DNA of 37,576 nucleotides from assembly GCA_017441205.1 (NCBI GenBank), contig JAFRYG010000015.1:1-37576 (forward strand), read 5' to 3'. Made by a program: the position numbers and the translations under genes. Origin of the DNA: Pseudomonadota bacterium. GTDB taxonomy: Bacteria > Myxococcota_A > Bradymonadia > UBA4248. Under the pieces are notes generated by a model. That model saw only the letters and a list, made by a program, of their open reading frames with translations, ran no database searches and was not told the DNA's origin. Shown here one piece after another: positions 16,562 to 25,730 of the stretch (position 1 is the first letter of the stretch; every line of letters starts with the position of its first letter).

Positions 16562-18442
16562 TTAGCTGGGGACGGAGGAATGAGCCTCTTTGTCGGGTTT
16601 GAATTGTTTTCTGCGATAGCCTCGGGACTGCCCGTAAATGCCGTAGCGGCTGAGTTCTGCAGCAGCGAGTTTTTCGACTTCGGATTGATATTCTTTTGAC
16701 TGGAAAAGTGCAAGCGCCTGCGGGGAGATTGGAATGATCATCCTCGCCGGCGACCATTTGAAGGTATTTTCGGATGCGACGAGTCCCTGGTTGAGTATTT
16801 GACTGGCCTGCTGGATGTTCAGACCTGCGGTCAGAGCCTGGGCGACGCGGAATCTGGCTTCATCTTCGGGTTTTTCGAAACATCCCTGGCCCTTGGCCAG
16901 ATAACAGACGTGATAATGCGCCGGATTAAAGCCGATGGCATCGAATTTGAGGCGGTCGCAGATCATGAACAGGAGGCCGACAATCTTGGTCAGACAACCC
17001 AGTCCGGGATACGTCTGCCCGGGGAGCAGGGGGCGGTTCGGATCAAGTTCTGCCGTCGGATTCTGGGACAAAAGCCACTCGATCCACAGCATGCGCATGT
17101 TTCCGTGAAATTTCTTTTCGTCGATGATGCATTCGATGAGGAGAATCGTGCTGCGTTCGTCTGCAAACAGGCGGATTGCCTGACCGTTGGGGTGATCGAG
17201 TTCAAATTCGATGTGTGGGGAGAGAAATCCGAGCTTTTTGAGGTGATCGAGTATGCCGCTTTTTTCGAGGGCGCATTCGACGCCGTACTTGGAATAGAAA
17301 TCGAACAGGCGCGTGCGTTTGACGGGACCAAAGAAATCACCGAGGATATCGTCATCTTCCATTTCTGTCGTCAAATCGTGCAGCGGCATGGAACGCGAAA
17401 TGCGTTTGAGGGCGTTGAGCAGCCGATCGTTGTCGGAGGCAATGGGCTTTTCGAGGTGCGAGAGCAAATAGCCGCAAAAGCGCGCCGAATGGCGCCATGC
17501 ATTGTGTCCGTAACCGCCTGCGAGCACGATGATCATGCGGCGTTTTCCGACGCATTCATCGACGAATTTGTCGCGTTCGAAGATGGCATCATGCGAAACA
17601 CGCCAGTCCCCGAGTTCATCGTCTTCGGCCATGTCGACGCCGGCCAGATAAAAGACGAGATCGGGTTGTTCCCGGTGGATGATATTGGGCAGGGAGGAAC
17701 GGATGGCTTCGAGATAGGCGGCGTCGCCAATGCCGGGGCCCAGAGCAACATCGAAACATCCCTGGCATTTGTCCGTGAACCAGTTTTCGGCATGAATGGA
17801 AAAGGTGACGACACTGGGATCGTGCGCGAAGATCTTTTTGGTTCCATCGCCCTGGTGCAGATCGAAGTCGATGATCAGGATCTTGCCGGTGTAGTTGTGT
17901 TTGCGAAGATGGTGGATGGCGATGGCGACATCATTGAAAACACAGAAGGCATATCCGCCTTCGGGATAGGCATGGTGAAATCCGCCGCCCAGATTGATAA
18001 TCCTTTTGGGATACAGGCTCGACAGAGACATTCGTGCGGCGCGGATTGTGCCGCCGGTCATCAGACGCTGCTGCTCGACACAGATTCGGATGGCTTCCTC
18101 GGTCAGGCCCTGGCCGAAGATGCGCTCTGCAATGGCGGGTTCATTGAGCTGCGAGAGATAGGAAAAGTCGTGTACGAGACTGAGCTGGGTGATGGTTGCG
18201 GTTTTGGGCGTGACGATCTGAGCTTCGTCGATACAGCCTTCGTAGCGGAGGTAGTTGAGTATTTTCTGGGCACGTCCCCTGTCGGAAATGTATTTGTCGA
18301 TGCCGGTATAGCCGTCGTGATAGAGCACAACAGCCTGCGGCATGTAGGGAATGACGTTGAGACTTGATCGGAGGTGACGCTGGAAACGGCGAATGTGATC
18401 TATTCCGTTATGGAATAATTCGGAAGGGGGTAGCAAAGGCAT
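16562..18442 (-). CDS. Histone-deacetylase-superfamily protein with extra C-terminal domain
   Basis: 626 residues. Residues ~35-330 are an arginase/deacetylase-fold domain: NLGGGFHHAYP with the His pair (156-157), IDFDLHQGDG with metal ligands Asp194 and His196, LAGVDMAEDDELG with the third ligand Asp270, and LAGGYGHN with Tyr311. All residues for Zn-dependent deacylation are present. Known bacterial relatives remove acetyl groups from polyamines, proteins or small amides. Residues ~350-626 are a domain I do not recognise, with strands and helices (HIEFELDHPNGQAIRLFADERST, FDAIGFNPAHYHVCYLAKGQGCFEKPEDEARF). The gene is followed at 8 nt by glmS. A shorter start at Met34 is possible; I keep the first Met because the upstream residues are in frame and helical. 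Confidence 0.85.
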   Translation of the reverse strand: MPLLPPSELFHNGIDHIRRFQRHLRSSLNVIPYMPQAVVLYHDGYTGIDKYISDRGRAQKILNYLRYEGCIDEAQIVTPKTATITQLSLVHDFSYLSQLNEPAIAERIFGQGLTEEAIRICVEQQRLMTGGTIRAARMSLSSLYPKRIINLGGGFHHAYPEGGYAFCVFNDVAIAIHHLRKHNYTGKILIIDFDLHQGDGTKKIFAHDPSVVTFSIHAENWFTDKCQGCFDVALGPGIGDAAYLEAIRSSLPNIIHREQPDLVFYLAGVDMAEDDELGDWRVSHDAIFERDKFVDECVGKRRMIIVLAGGYGHNAWRHSARFCGYLLSHLEKPIASDNDRLLNALKRISRSMPLHDLTTEMEDDDILGDFFGPVKRTRLFDFYSKYGVECALEKSGILDHLKKLGFLSPHIEFELDHPNGQAIRLFADERSTILLIECIIDEKKFHGNMRMLWIEWLLSQNPTAELDPNRPLLPGQTYPGLGCLTKIVGLLFMICDRLKFDAIGFNPAHYHVCYLAKGQGCFEKPEDEARFRVAQALTAGLNIQQASQILNQGLVASENTFKWSPARMIIPISPQALALFQSKEYQSEVEKLAAAELSRYGIYGQSRGYRRKQFKPDKEAHSSVPS

Positions 18443-18598
18443 GGTTTCGGTGAAGTGATATATTCGGTCTGCGCTTTACGGCAGAAAAAAGTCATTCAAA
18501 ATGAGGTGGGGGAGCACCTGCGGAGACTACGTATAGAGAGTAAAACCGGCAAATGGCAATTGGCAATTGCGTAAGGATCGTTTTTTTTGAAAAAAACC
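18443..18598. other. Divergent spacer, upstream of deacetylase gene and tRNA cluster
   Basis: This stretch should hold the promoter of the deacetylase-glmS operon on the minus strand, but I find no convincing -35/-10 pair there. A direct repeat GGCAATT-GGCAATT occurs near 18555-18568. Confidence 0.35.
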
Positions 18599-18627
18599 TT
18601 GACGCGTGCCATTCATTCCCTTAAAAA
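18599..18627 (+). promoter_or_regulatory. Probable promoter of the tRNA cluster
   Basis: TTGACG (18599-18604), 17-nt spacer and TAAAAA (18622-18627). The -35 is nearly perfect, the -10 moderate. The tRNA-Val gene begins 37 nt downstream. Confidence 0.5.
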
Positions 18628-18663
18628 GCGCCCTCGCCGAACGCTTTAGGGTGTTGGTGCCGG

Positions 18664-18735
18664 GGGCATATAGCTCAGCGGGAGAGCATCGCCCTTACAA
18701 GGCGAGGGTCGCAGGTTCAAACCCTGCTGTGCCCA
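18664..18735 (+). tRNA. tRNA-Val (anticodon TAC)
   Basis: Cloverleaf read by hand: acceptor GGGCATA / TGTGCCC with one G-T pair, D arm GCTC...GAGC, anticodon arm TCGCC-CTTACAA-GGCGA with anticodon TAC, and T arm GCAGG-TTCAAAC-CCTGC, discriminator A. CCA is not encoded (A followed by TTG), so it is added after transcription. Confidence 0.95.
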
Positions 18736-18763
18736 TTGATCTTTAACAATCTGAATCCCCTTT

Positions 18764-18837
18764 GGGGCGGTAGTTGAGTTGGTTACAACAACGGCCTGTC
18801 ACGCCGTAGGTCACGGGTTCGAGTCCCGTCCGCCTCG
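18764..18837 (+). tRNA. tRNA-Asp (anticodon GTC), copy 1
   Basis: Acceptor GGGGCGG / CCGCCTC with one G-T pair, anticodon arm ACGGC-CTGTCAC-GCCGT with anticodon GTC, T arm ACGGG-TTCGAGT-CCCGT, discriminator G. CCA not encoded. Identical in sequence to copies 2 and 3. Confidence 0.95.
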
Positions 18838-18859
18838 TTAGGAAAACAAAGCCTCTTTT

Positions 18860-18933
18860 GGGGCGGTAGTTGAGTTGGTTACAACAACGGCCTGTCACGC
18901 CGTAGGTCACGGGTTCGAGTCCCGTCCGCCTCG
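18860..18933 (+). tRNA. tRNA-Asp (anticodon GTC), copy 2
   Basis: Same 74-nt sequence as copy 1. It is flanked by complementary spacers: AGGAAAACAAA at 18840-18850 and TTTGTTTTCCT at 18940-18950, which could pair and enclose this tRNA in the precursor RNA. Confidence 0.95.
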
Positions 18934-18957
18934 CTCGGTTTTGTTTTCCTGCCCTTT

Positions 18958-19031
18958 GGGGCGGTAGTTGAGTTGGTTACAACAACGGCCTGTCACGCCG
19001 TAGGTCACGGGTTCGAGTCCCGTCCGCCTCG
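18958..19031 (+). tRNA. tRNA-Asp (anticodon GTC), copy 3
   Basis: Same 74-nt sequence as copies 1 and 2; last gene of the cluster, followed within 5 nt by the terminator at 19036. Confidence 0.95.
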
Positions 19032-19035
19032 CTTT

Positions 19036-19064
19036 AAGAGCATGATTTTCATGCTCTTTTTTTT
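19036..19064 (+). terminator. Intrinsic terminator of the tRNA cluster
   Basis: AAGAGCATGA (19036-19045), loop TTT and TCATGCTCTT (19049-19058), then six more T. A textbook Rho-independent terminator directly after the third tRNA-Asp. Confidence 0.9.
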
Positions 19065-19093
19065 ACCCTTTTCAAACCTCATTTTAGTCCATC

Positions 19094-19366
19094 ATGGATA
19101 CACGCGTCGCTGTTATTGGTGTTATTGTCGAGAATCCGGACTCCGTGGAAGCCCTGAATAATATCATTTCCGAGTATCGCGATTTCATTCTTGGACGCAT
19201 GGGCATCCCCTATCGTCAGCGAGCTATCAGTATCGTCAGCCTTGCCCTGGATGCTCCGGTGGATATCATTAATGCGTTGTCCGGAAAACTCGGACGACTT
19301 TCGGGCGTCACCGTCAAAACGGTGTGCGCAAATTTATCAACCTCTAACGGGAAAGCATTGAAATAG
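19094..19366 (+). CDS. TM1266-type iron-only hydrogenase system regulator
   Basis: 90 residues, MDTRVAVIGVIVENPDSVEALN...GRMGIPYRQR...VSLALDAPVDIINALSGKLGRLSGVTVKT. This is the small ferredoxin-like-fold family (related to the C-terminal domain of NikR, without the ribbon-helix-helix DNA-binding part) that is annotated as iron-only hydrogenase system regulator and typically sits with hydE, hydF and hydG. It follows the tRNA terminator and precedes hydG by 89 nt. A 9-bp inverted repeat (19395-19414) lies between them. No clear SD is visible (the ATG follows ATTTTAGTCCATC), which is odd for this window, where most genes have one. Function in the cell is not established for the family; the DNA-binding role in the name is doubtful. 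Confidence 0.85.
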   Translation: MDTRVAVIGVIVENPDSVEALNNIISEYRDFILGRMGIPYRQRAISIVSLALDAPVDIINALSGKLGRLSGVTVKTVCANLSTSNGKALK

Positions 19367-19394
19367 CTGATATTCGTTGATGCTTGAGACGGCG

Positions 19395-19414
19395 TTGGCC
19401 GCATCTGCGGCCAA
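19395..19414 (+). promoter_or_regulatory. Inverted repeat between the TM1266-type gene and hydG
   Basis: TTGGCCGCA (19395-19403) and TGCGGCCAA (19406-19414) with only TC between, so in RNA the loop would open to four bases over an 8-bp stem. No T-run. It could be an operator, or a processing hairpin that lets hydG be expressed differently from the gene before it. Confidence 0.45.
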
Positions 19415-19455
19415 TGATTCAGTTTGACGATCCTGACCCGAAAGGATGAAAAAAC

Positions 19456-20874
19456 ATGTACGATCCAAAATCTCTTAAGGCAGAAGAATTTATTGATCAT
19501 CAGGAAGTCCTGGATTCATTGGCATGGGCGGATGCTCATAAAAACGATTCAAAAGAGATCGACAGAGTCCTGGAAAAAGCACGCCTTCATAAAGGACTTT
19601 CGCACCGAGAAGCATCTTTGCTGCTGGCCTGCGATGATCCGGGTGTTGAAAAACAGATTTTCGAACTCGCTAAGGAAATCAAACAGGCATATTACGGCAA
19701 TCGAATCGTCCTCTTCGCGCCGCTGTATCTGTCGAATTACTGTGTCAATGGATGCGTTTATTGTCCTTATCACTACAACAATAAGCACATACCAAGGGTT
19801 AAGCTGACACAAGAGCAGATCGCACGGGAAGTTACTGCACTTCAGGATATGGGGCATAAGCGTCTGGCCATCGAAACCGGTGAGGATCCGGTGAACTGTC
19901 CGATCGAGTATGTCCTCGAGAGCATCAAGACAATATATAGCGTCAAACACAGGAATGGCGCGATACGCAGGGTGAATGTCAATATCGCAGCCACGACTGT
20001 CGAGAATTACCGCAAGCTCAAGGATGCAGGGATCGGTACGTACATTCTGTTCCAGGAGACGTACCACAAAGAATCGTATGAACAGCTTCATCCAACAGGC
20101 CCGAAGCACAATTATGCCTATCATACGGAAGCCATGGATCGTGCGATGGATGGCGGAATCGATGATGTCGGGCTTGGAGTTTTGTTCGGCCTGGAACTCT
20201 ATCGGTATGAATTTGCTGCACTTTTGATGCATGCGGAACACCTCGAAGCCGTCCATGGTGTCGGTCCCCACACGATTAGTTTTCCGCGAATCAAACATGC
20301 GGACGATATCGATCCCAATGCCTTCGATAACAGCATCAGCGATGACATTTTTTGCAAGATCATTGCGTGTGCAAGGGTTGCAGTCCCCTATACCGGCATG
20401 ATCATTTCGACACGTGAGTCGGCAGATGTTCGGGCACGTGCACTTGAACTGGGCATTTCCCAGATTAGCGGTGCCTCCAGAACGAGTGTGGGCGGTTATT
20501 GTGATCCGGAACGCACGGATGAATCATCGGCGCAATTCGATGTCTCGGATCGGCGTACACTGGATGAAGTCATTTGCTGGCTTATGAAGCTTGGTTTCGT
20601 TCCGAGTTTTTGTACCGCCTGTTACCGTGAGGGACGCACCGGTGATCGGTTCATGTCACTGTGCAAGTCGAATCAGATCCTGAATTGCTGTCACCCCAAT
20701 GCACTCATGACGCTCAAGGAATATCTCGAAGATTATGCATCTCCGGTTACAAAGCTGGTGGGAGACAAACTGATAACCTCTGAGATGACCAAAATTCCGA
20801 ATGAGAAAATCCGCGCATTTGTGGAGAAAAATCTGGTGAAAATTTCAGAAGGAGAGCGCGATTTTCGAATCTGA
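19456..20874 (+). CDS. hydG: [FeFe]-hydrogenase H-cluster radical SAM maturase
   Basis: 472 residues, the usual length of HydG. The radical SAM motif CxxxCxxC is CVNGCVYC (Cys96, Cys100, Cys103). The C-terminus carries the second-cluster Cys set in CTACYREGRTGDRFM...CKSNQILNCCHPNALMTL, characteristic of HydG and absent from the related ThiH. HydG cleaves tyrosine to p-cresol and builds the CO and cyanide ligands of the hydrogenase active site as an Fe(CO)2CN-Cys synthon. SD AAGGATG precedes the ATG. hydE, hydF and the hydrogenase itself are not in the window. Its presence implies H2 metabolism and strict or facultative anaerobiosis. Confidence 0.95.
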   Translation: MYDPKSLKAEEFIDHQEVLDSLAWADAHKNDSKEIDRVLEKARLHKGLSHREASLLLACDDPGVEKQIFELAKEIKQAYYGNRIVLFAPLYLSNYCVNGCVYCPYHYNNKHIPRVKLTQEQIAREVTALQDMGHKRLAIETGEDPVNCPIEYVLESIKTIYSVKHRNGAIRRVNVNIAATTVENYRKLKDAGIGTYILFQETYHKESYEQLHPTGPKHNYAYHTEAMDRAMDGGIDDVGLGVLFGLELYRYEFAALLMHAEHLEAVHGVGPHTISFPRIKHADDIDPNAFDNSISDDIFCKIIACARVAVPYTGMIISTRESADVRARALELGISQISGASRTSVGGYCDPERTDESSAQFDVSDRRTLDEVICWLMKLGFVPSFCTACYREGRTGDRFMSLCKSNQILNCCHPNALMTLKEYLEDYASPVTKLVGDKLITSEMTKIPNEKIRAFVEKNLVKISEGERDFRI

Positions 20875-20920
20875 TCGTCGGATGGTGTTTCAAAGAAAAT
20901 CATCTCGCATCAATTCGATA

Positions 20921-20978
20921 TTGCACTTGCAAACTCTTTTCATTATAAAATTGCGCTTGCTTTTTTGGGGGGTAGAAT
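20921..20978 (+). promoter_or_regulatory. Tandem promoters of infA
   Basis: P1: TTGCAC (20921-20926), 17-nt spacer, TATAAA (20944-20949). P2: TTGCGC (20951-20956), 16-nt spacer, TAGAAT (20973-20978). Both lie in the 148-nt gap before infA. Confidence 0.5.
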
Positions 20979-21022
20979 AAAATTGGCAGGGGGAATGATA
21001 CAATTAATGATTAGGAGTTAAA

Positions 21023-21244
21023 GTGGCAGCAAAAGAAGAAGGGATTACCGTGGATGGCACGGTGGTCGAAGCATTGAGAAATGCCATGTTCCGCGTGGAA
21101 CTAGAAAATAAGCATGTCGTTCTTGCTCATGTTTCCGGAAAAATGCGCAAATTTTTTATTCGTATTTTGCCGGGTGACAAAGTCACTGTTGAATTATCGC
21201 CATACGATTTGACGCGTGGCCGCATTACATATCGTGAGCGTTAG
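21023..21244 (+). CDS. infA: Translation initiation factor IF-1
   Basis: 73 residues, one S1-like OB fold covering the whole protein: [64 protein letters not shown]. It binds the A site of the 30S subunit with IF-2 and IF-3 during initiation. The start is GTG at 21023 with AGGAG 7 nt upstream. A terminator follows three bases after the stop, so most transcripts should end before mreB. Confidence 0.97.
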   Translation: MAAKEEGITVDGTVVEALRNAMFRVELENKHVVLAHVSGKMRKFFIRILPGDKVTVELSPYDLTRGRITYRER

Positions 21245-21246
21245 TT

Positions 21247-21279
21247 AAAACGTCGGCGTAAGCTGGCGTTTTTTGTTTT
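21247..21279 (+). terminator. Intrinsic terminator between infA and mreB
   Basis: AAAACGTCGGC (21247-21257), loop GTAA and GCTGGCGTTTT (21262-21272) with two G-T pairs, then a T-rich tail TTGTTTT. The mreB SD follows within 10 nt, so mreB would depend on read-through or on a promoter inside this short region. Confidence 0.75.
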
Positions 21280-21291
21280 ATCCTGAGGTGA

Positions 21292-22332
<1,041 letters not shown>

Positions 22333-22336
22333 AGCC

Positions 22337-23188
22337 ATGATGAAGGCACTTATTAAGCGCTACCAGACGATGGGGGTTGTGGCGTTATGCATTGCGTTGC
22401 CTGTATTCATCTTTGTGCTCGTCGGTTCCCTGCGTTCCGAACCGGGAATGATTGAGCGTCCTTTGCTTTTCAGCGTTGGAAAAATCCAGAACCATAATGA
22501 TTTTGTCGTCGGAAATGCTGCAAATTTCTGGGATTCCTACATCAATCTTGTTCATACGGAACGCGATAATGAAGCATTGAGAAAAGAAAATGCCAGACTT
22601 CGTGAGGAGAATATTGGTCTTCAGGGAATTCTGCAGCAAAATGCACGGCTGACTAAACTCGTCGGCTTCAAACAGCAGCGTCCGATTTATCGATTGGAAC
22701 CGGCCAGAGTCGTTGCCGCCGATATGTCGCCGTTTTTTCGTGTGCTCAGACTGAGAATCGAAGCAGAAACGGACAATATTGAACCGGAAATGCCCGTCGT
22801 CTCTTCCGACGGTGTCGTCGGAAGGATCGAAAGAGTGAGCGGACGGTATTGCGATGTGATGCTGACGGTCGATCCGCGTTCCAAAATAGATATTATGACA
22901 CAGCTCAATCGGTCGAGAGGCATCTTGTCCGGAACTGGTGAAAACGACAGATACGAAGCACAGATTTCTTATTTGCTGCGCCGGGATGAAGTTGAACAGG
23001 GAGAACTGGTGGTCACGAGCGGACGTGCCGGAACGTTTCCGAAAGAATTGCCCGTTGGGCGCATCACTTCAATCGATACCAAGTCTTTTGGGCTTTATCA
23101 GAAAGTTACTGTCGAGCCCATGGTGGATTTCTCCCGGCTGGAAGAGGTATATATTATCACCGGTGTCCTTGAAGATACGAGACATTAA
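22337..23188 (+). CDS. mreC: Rod shape-determining protein MreC
   Basis: 283 residues. One N-terminal membrane segment (VVALCIALPVFIFVLVGSL), a coiled coil at ~70-110 (NEALRKENARLREENIGLQ), then the beta-rich periplasmic MreC domain, including ARVVAADMSPFFRVLRL, VVSSDGVVGRIERV and VDPRSKIDIMTQLNRSRGIL. MreC links the cytoplasmic MreB filaments to periplasmic cell-wall enzymes. A second ATG three bases on is an equally possible start. Confidence 0.95.
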   Translation: MMKALIKRYQTMGVVALCIALPVFIFVLVGSLRSEPGMIERPLLFSVGKIQNHNDFVVGNAANFWDSYINLVHTERDNEALRKENARLREENIGLQGILQQNARLTKLVGFKQQRPIYRLEPARVVAADMSPFFRVLRLRIEAETDNIEPEMPVVSSDGVVGRIERVSGRYCDVMLTVDPRSKIDIMTQLNRSRGILSGTGENDRYEAQISYLLRRDEVEQGELVVTSGRAGTFPKELPVGRITSIDTKSFGLYQKVTVEPMVDFSRLEEVYIITGVLEDTRH

Positions 23189-23191
23189 GCC

Positions 23192-23701
23192 ATGAAGCGT
23201 GTCGTTATTAATGCCGTCTGTGCGATGCTGCTCATGATTATTCAGTCCAATGTCGATTCGGCATTCGGAATCGATTATGTATGTCAGTTCGTCGTGATCG
23301 CAGCTGTCTTGACGGGGGCCGGCGCCATGCCGATGATTTCTTCATGCGTCTCCATGCTGATTCTGGCGTGCGTCGTGGATTTCTTCGTGTCCGGTCCCAT
23401 CGGTTTGTATGCTTTTATTTGTATGGTGGTATTCGGTATTTCCAGAGCCCTGTTGACAAGATTCCGATCTGAACGCCTCATCGCCGTAATGTTCTGGGGA
23501 TGTCTGCTGTGCGTATTGTTCGAATCTCTGTTGGCTGTCGTCTATAGTTTGTATTATTGGAATGGTCAGTTCTGGCATATCTTTGCCCGATCATTTTGGG
23601 TGGATGCAATTCTGACGGCGTTGTTTACGCCTGTTCTCATGTGGATAGAACATTTGGTTGAACGCATTTTGTCCCGGCGTCATGCCTCTGGATTGAATTG
23701 A
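23192..23701 (+). CDS. mreD: Rod shape-determining membrane protein MreD
   Basis: 169 residues, five to six hydrophobic segments, little sequence conservation as usual for MreD; the position directly after mreC and the pattern MKRVVINAVCAMLLMIIQSNVDSAF support the call. Integral inner-membrane partner of MreC. Its TGA overlaps the ATG of the transglutaminase gene by one base (TGATG), indicating coupled translation. Confidence 0.85.
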   Translation: MKRVVINAVCAMLLMIIQSNVDSAFGIDYVCQFVVIAAVLTGAGAMPMISSCVSMLILACVVDFFVSGPIGLYAFICMVVFGISRALLTRFRSERLIAVMFWGCLLCVLFESLLAVVYSLYYWNGQFWHIFARSFWVDAILTALFTPVLMWIEHLVERILSRRHASGLN

Positions 23702-25710
23702 TGGAATGGCTTTTCTTCGCATTGACAGCCTTTTGTGTCGCAGCATGCACGATTTGCGGCATTTGTCATTGGAGTACATGCCTTTGTGTCATTGTCTGCA
23801 TATCCATCGGAGCTTTTTGTGAATATCGTCAAATCCGGAAGCACAAATTATTCAGGGCAATGGGGGTCTTGCTTTTCTCTCTGCTTCTGGGGCTGAGTTT
23901 TGTCAATGGCGGTGGGCTTCGGGCAATTGTTGTCGATATCTTTTTAAATGTCATTTGGGCACTTCTGGGATATCGGGCTTTGAGCCATAAAAAAACATCA
24001 GAAAAAGTCCAGGTCGGTGTTTTAACCATCATTCCTTTGATTTGTATCTCATTTTCACTTCAGGCAACAGGGTTCCTTTGCTTTTTAAGTGTATATTTGA
24101 TGATATGGTTTATCTACCTCATGCACTTGTCTGTTGTTTCACCTACAACGGGATGTGTGGCTGCTTCTGCCAGGTCTGGTGATCTATATACTCAGAATAA
24201 GATGAGAATTGTGGGTTCGGCCATTGGCGTAGGGATCCTGGTACTCATTGGCGGATGCATCTTATTTTTGCTGATTCCAAGATGGGGGTCCAATACGGTT
24301 ACGGCAGTGCCTGGGGTAGAGCAGCCAAGAGGCGCCTTCCCCGACGTTGCCCTGGATAAAACCGGAACCATTGAACTCGATCCATCTCTGGTGTTCCGCG
24401 CTGATGTTCCCAAAACTTCCAAAGAATATTACTGGCGTATCGATGTTCAGAATATCTTCGATGGAACGCGCTGGCGAACATACGGTGGCAATGCCAAAGC
24501 ACTCATGACTCAGAATCCGGAACGAACAGATGCGTTTAATGTCGAGTTCGTGAGGGAATGGAGGGATTATCGCCTTCCCACACTGGTCAATACAACCTGG
24601 GTTGAGTTGGGGGATGAAGATAAAACTGCCAATAATAATATCCGATTTTCTCCGGATAGTATGGGGCTTTGGCGGCGTTGGGGATGGCAGCGGGGATCCA
24701 GTCGCATGACATTTCGGTTTTGGCTGGATAATAGATCGGAGAACGATCGGATGATTGCAGATGATGTGATTGATATTATAAAAATATATTTTGGAATTAA
24801 TATTGATGAAGAAATGCAGCTGATATATCACCGACCAGAACTGATATGGCCGGGGCGGAGACGAGGACAGTACAGCGAAGTCAGAAAACGTCTTTATAAT
24901 ATGGCTGTTCAAATGGCAGGAAATGCGAAGACGCCTCGCGAAAAAGCCAATCACGTTCGGGATTATCTAAAGACACATTATCAGTACAGTTTGGAACGCC
25001 CGGAAAGGAAAGGATCTATCGTTGAGGATTTCCTGTTTGAACAGAAGTTTGGGCACTGTGAAGTTTTTTCGACGACAATGGCGGTATTGCTTGCACAGCT
25101 CGGTATTCCCGTGCGCAATGTAAGCGGTTTCGTATCTTCTGAATTTCGGAATGGGTACAATTATGTGCGTTCGGCTCACGCACACAGCTGGGTCGAAGTC
25201 TATCTTGACGGTAAGTGGGAAGTCTATGATCCGACTCCATCCGGAAGCCAGCAGGTCAAAGTAGACTGGCTGCTGCAGCTGAATGACTGGTTTGCTTCCT
25301 ATCGTCCTCAAAATATATATCGCTGGTTCGGAAATTACGGGTGGATTGTTTTGTCTGCCTTGGCTGGATTGTTGTTGCTGATATTCGCAGCCAGGTATCC
25401 TGTTCGATATCTGTACGCACGCATTCGGCCGACGGCAGAGGTCTGGAACGCATGCTGGACTGATTTGATGAAATCATGTTCAGAACATGATCAGACAAAG
25501 CACTTGTCACTACAGCCGCTTGAAACCTGGTGGTCTGAAGAAATGCATACACATCCTTCCCTGCGCGCAGTCGCTCGTCAGTATATCGCCGCTCGCTATG
25601 GCAGGCATTCGGAAAACGCAGACACTGCAATCTTATCGCGTATTAAGCACAATCACCGCATTATTCGGAAATGTCAGCTTCTTCAGAAGAAGATCGGTAC
25701 ACTGAAGTGA
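23701..25710 (+). CDS. Membrane-bound transglutaminase-like protein (TgpA type)
   Basis: 669 residues. The first ~190 residues contain several hydrophobic segments (DUF3488-like); a large soluble part follows with a transglutaminase-like core: GHCEVFSTTMAVLLAQLGIPVR with Cys453, SAHAHSWVEVYLDGKWEVYDP with His495 and Asp510, the Cys-His-Asp triad. One more membrane segment (~540-560, WIVLSALAGLLLLIFAARY) and a ~110-residue cytoplasmic tail complete the TgpA layout. The best-known member, Pseudomonas TgpA, is essential; the reaction in bacteria is not settled. The start is the ATG at 23701 overlapping the mreD stop. It takes the place where mrdA (PBP2) and rodA usually follow mreBCD, which suggests a role in envelope growth (inference). 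Confidence 0.9.
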   Translation: MEWLFFALTAFCVAACTICGICHWSTCLCVIVCISIGAFCEYRQIRKHKLFRAMGVLLFSLLLGLSFVNGGGLRAIVVDIFLNVIWALLGYRALSHKKTSEKVQVGVLTIIPLICISFSLQATGFLCFLSVYLMIWFIYLMHLSVVSPTTGCVAASARSGDLYTQNKMRIVGSAIGVGILVLIGGCILFLLIPRWGSNTVTAVPGVEQPRGAFPDVALDKTGTIELDPSLVFRADVPKTSKEYYWRIDVQNIFDGTRWRTYGGNAKALMTQNPERTDAFNVEFVREWRDYRLPTLVNTTWVELGDEDKTANNNIRFSPDSMGLWRRWGWQRGSSRMTFRFWLDNRSENDRMIADDVIDIIKIYFGINIDEEMQLIYHRPELIWPGRRRGQYSEVRKRLYNMAVQMAGNAKTPREKANHVRDYLKTHYQYSLERPERKGSIVEDFLFEQKFGHCEVFSTTMAVLLAQLGIPVRNVSGFVSSEFRNGYNYVRSAHAHSWVEVYLDGKWEVYDPTPSGSQQVKVDWLLQLNDWFASYRPQNIYRWFGNYGWIVLSALAGLLLLIFAARYPVRYLYARIRPTAEVWNACWTDLMKSCSEHDQTKHLSLQPLETWWSEEMHTHPSLRAVARQYIAARYGRHSENADTAILSRIKHNHRIIRKCQLLQKKIGTLK

Positions 25711-25730
25711 AGATGGTGCTGGAAACGCGA

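Noticed and set aside
16799..18367. 522-codon plus-strand frame opposite the deacetylase-like gene
   Set aside because: No SD and no recognisable motif, whereas the opposite strand encodes all catalytic motifs of the HDAC family.
18664..19031. tRNA cluster as an integration site of a mobile element
   Set aside because: No integrase gene and no partial tRNA copy (attR-like) elsewhere in the window; the genes on both sides look chromosomal.
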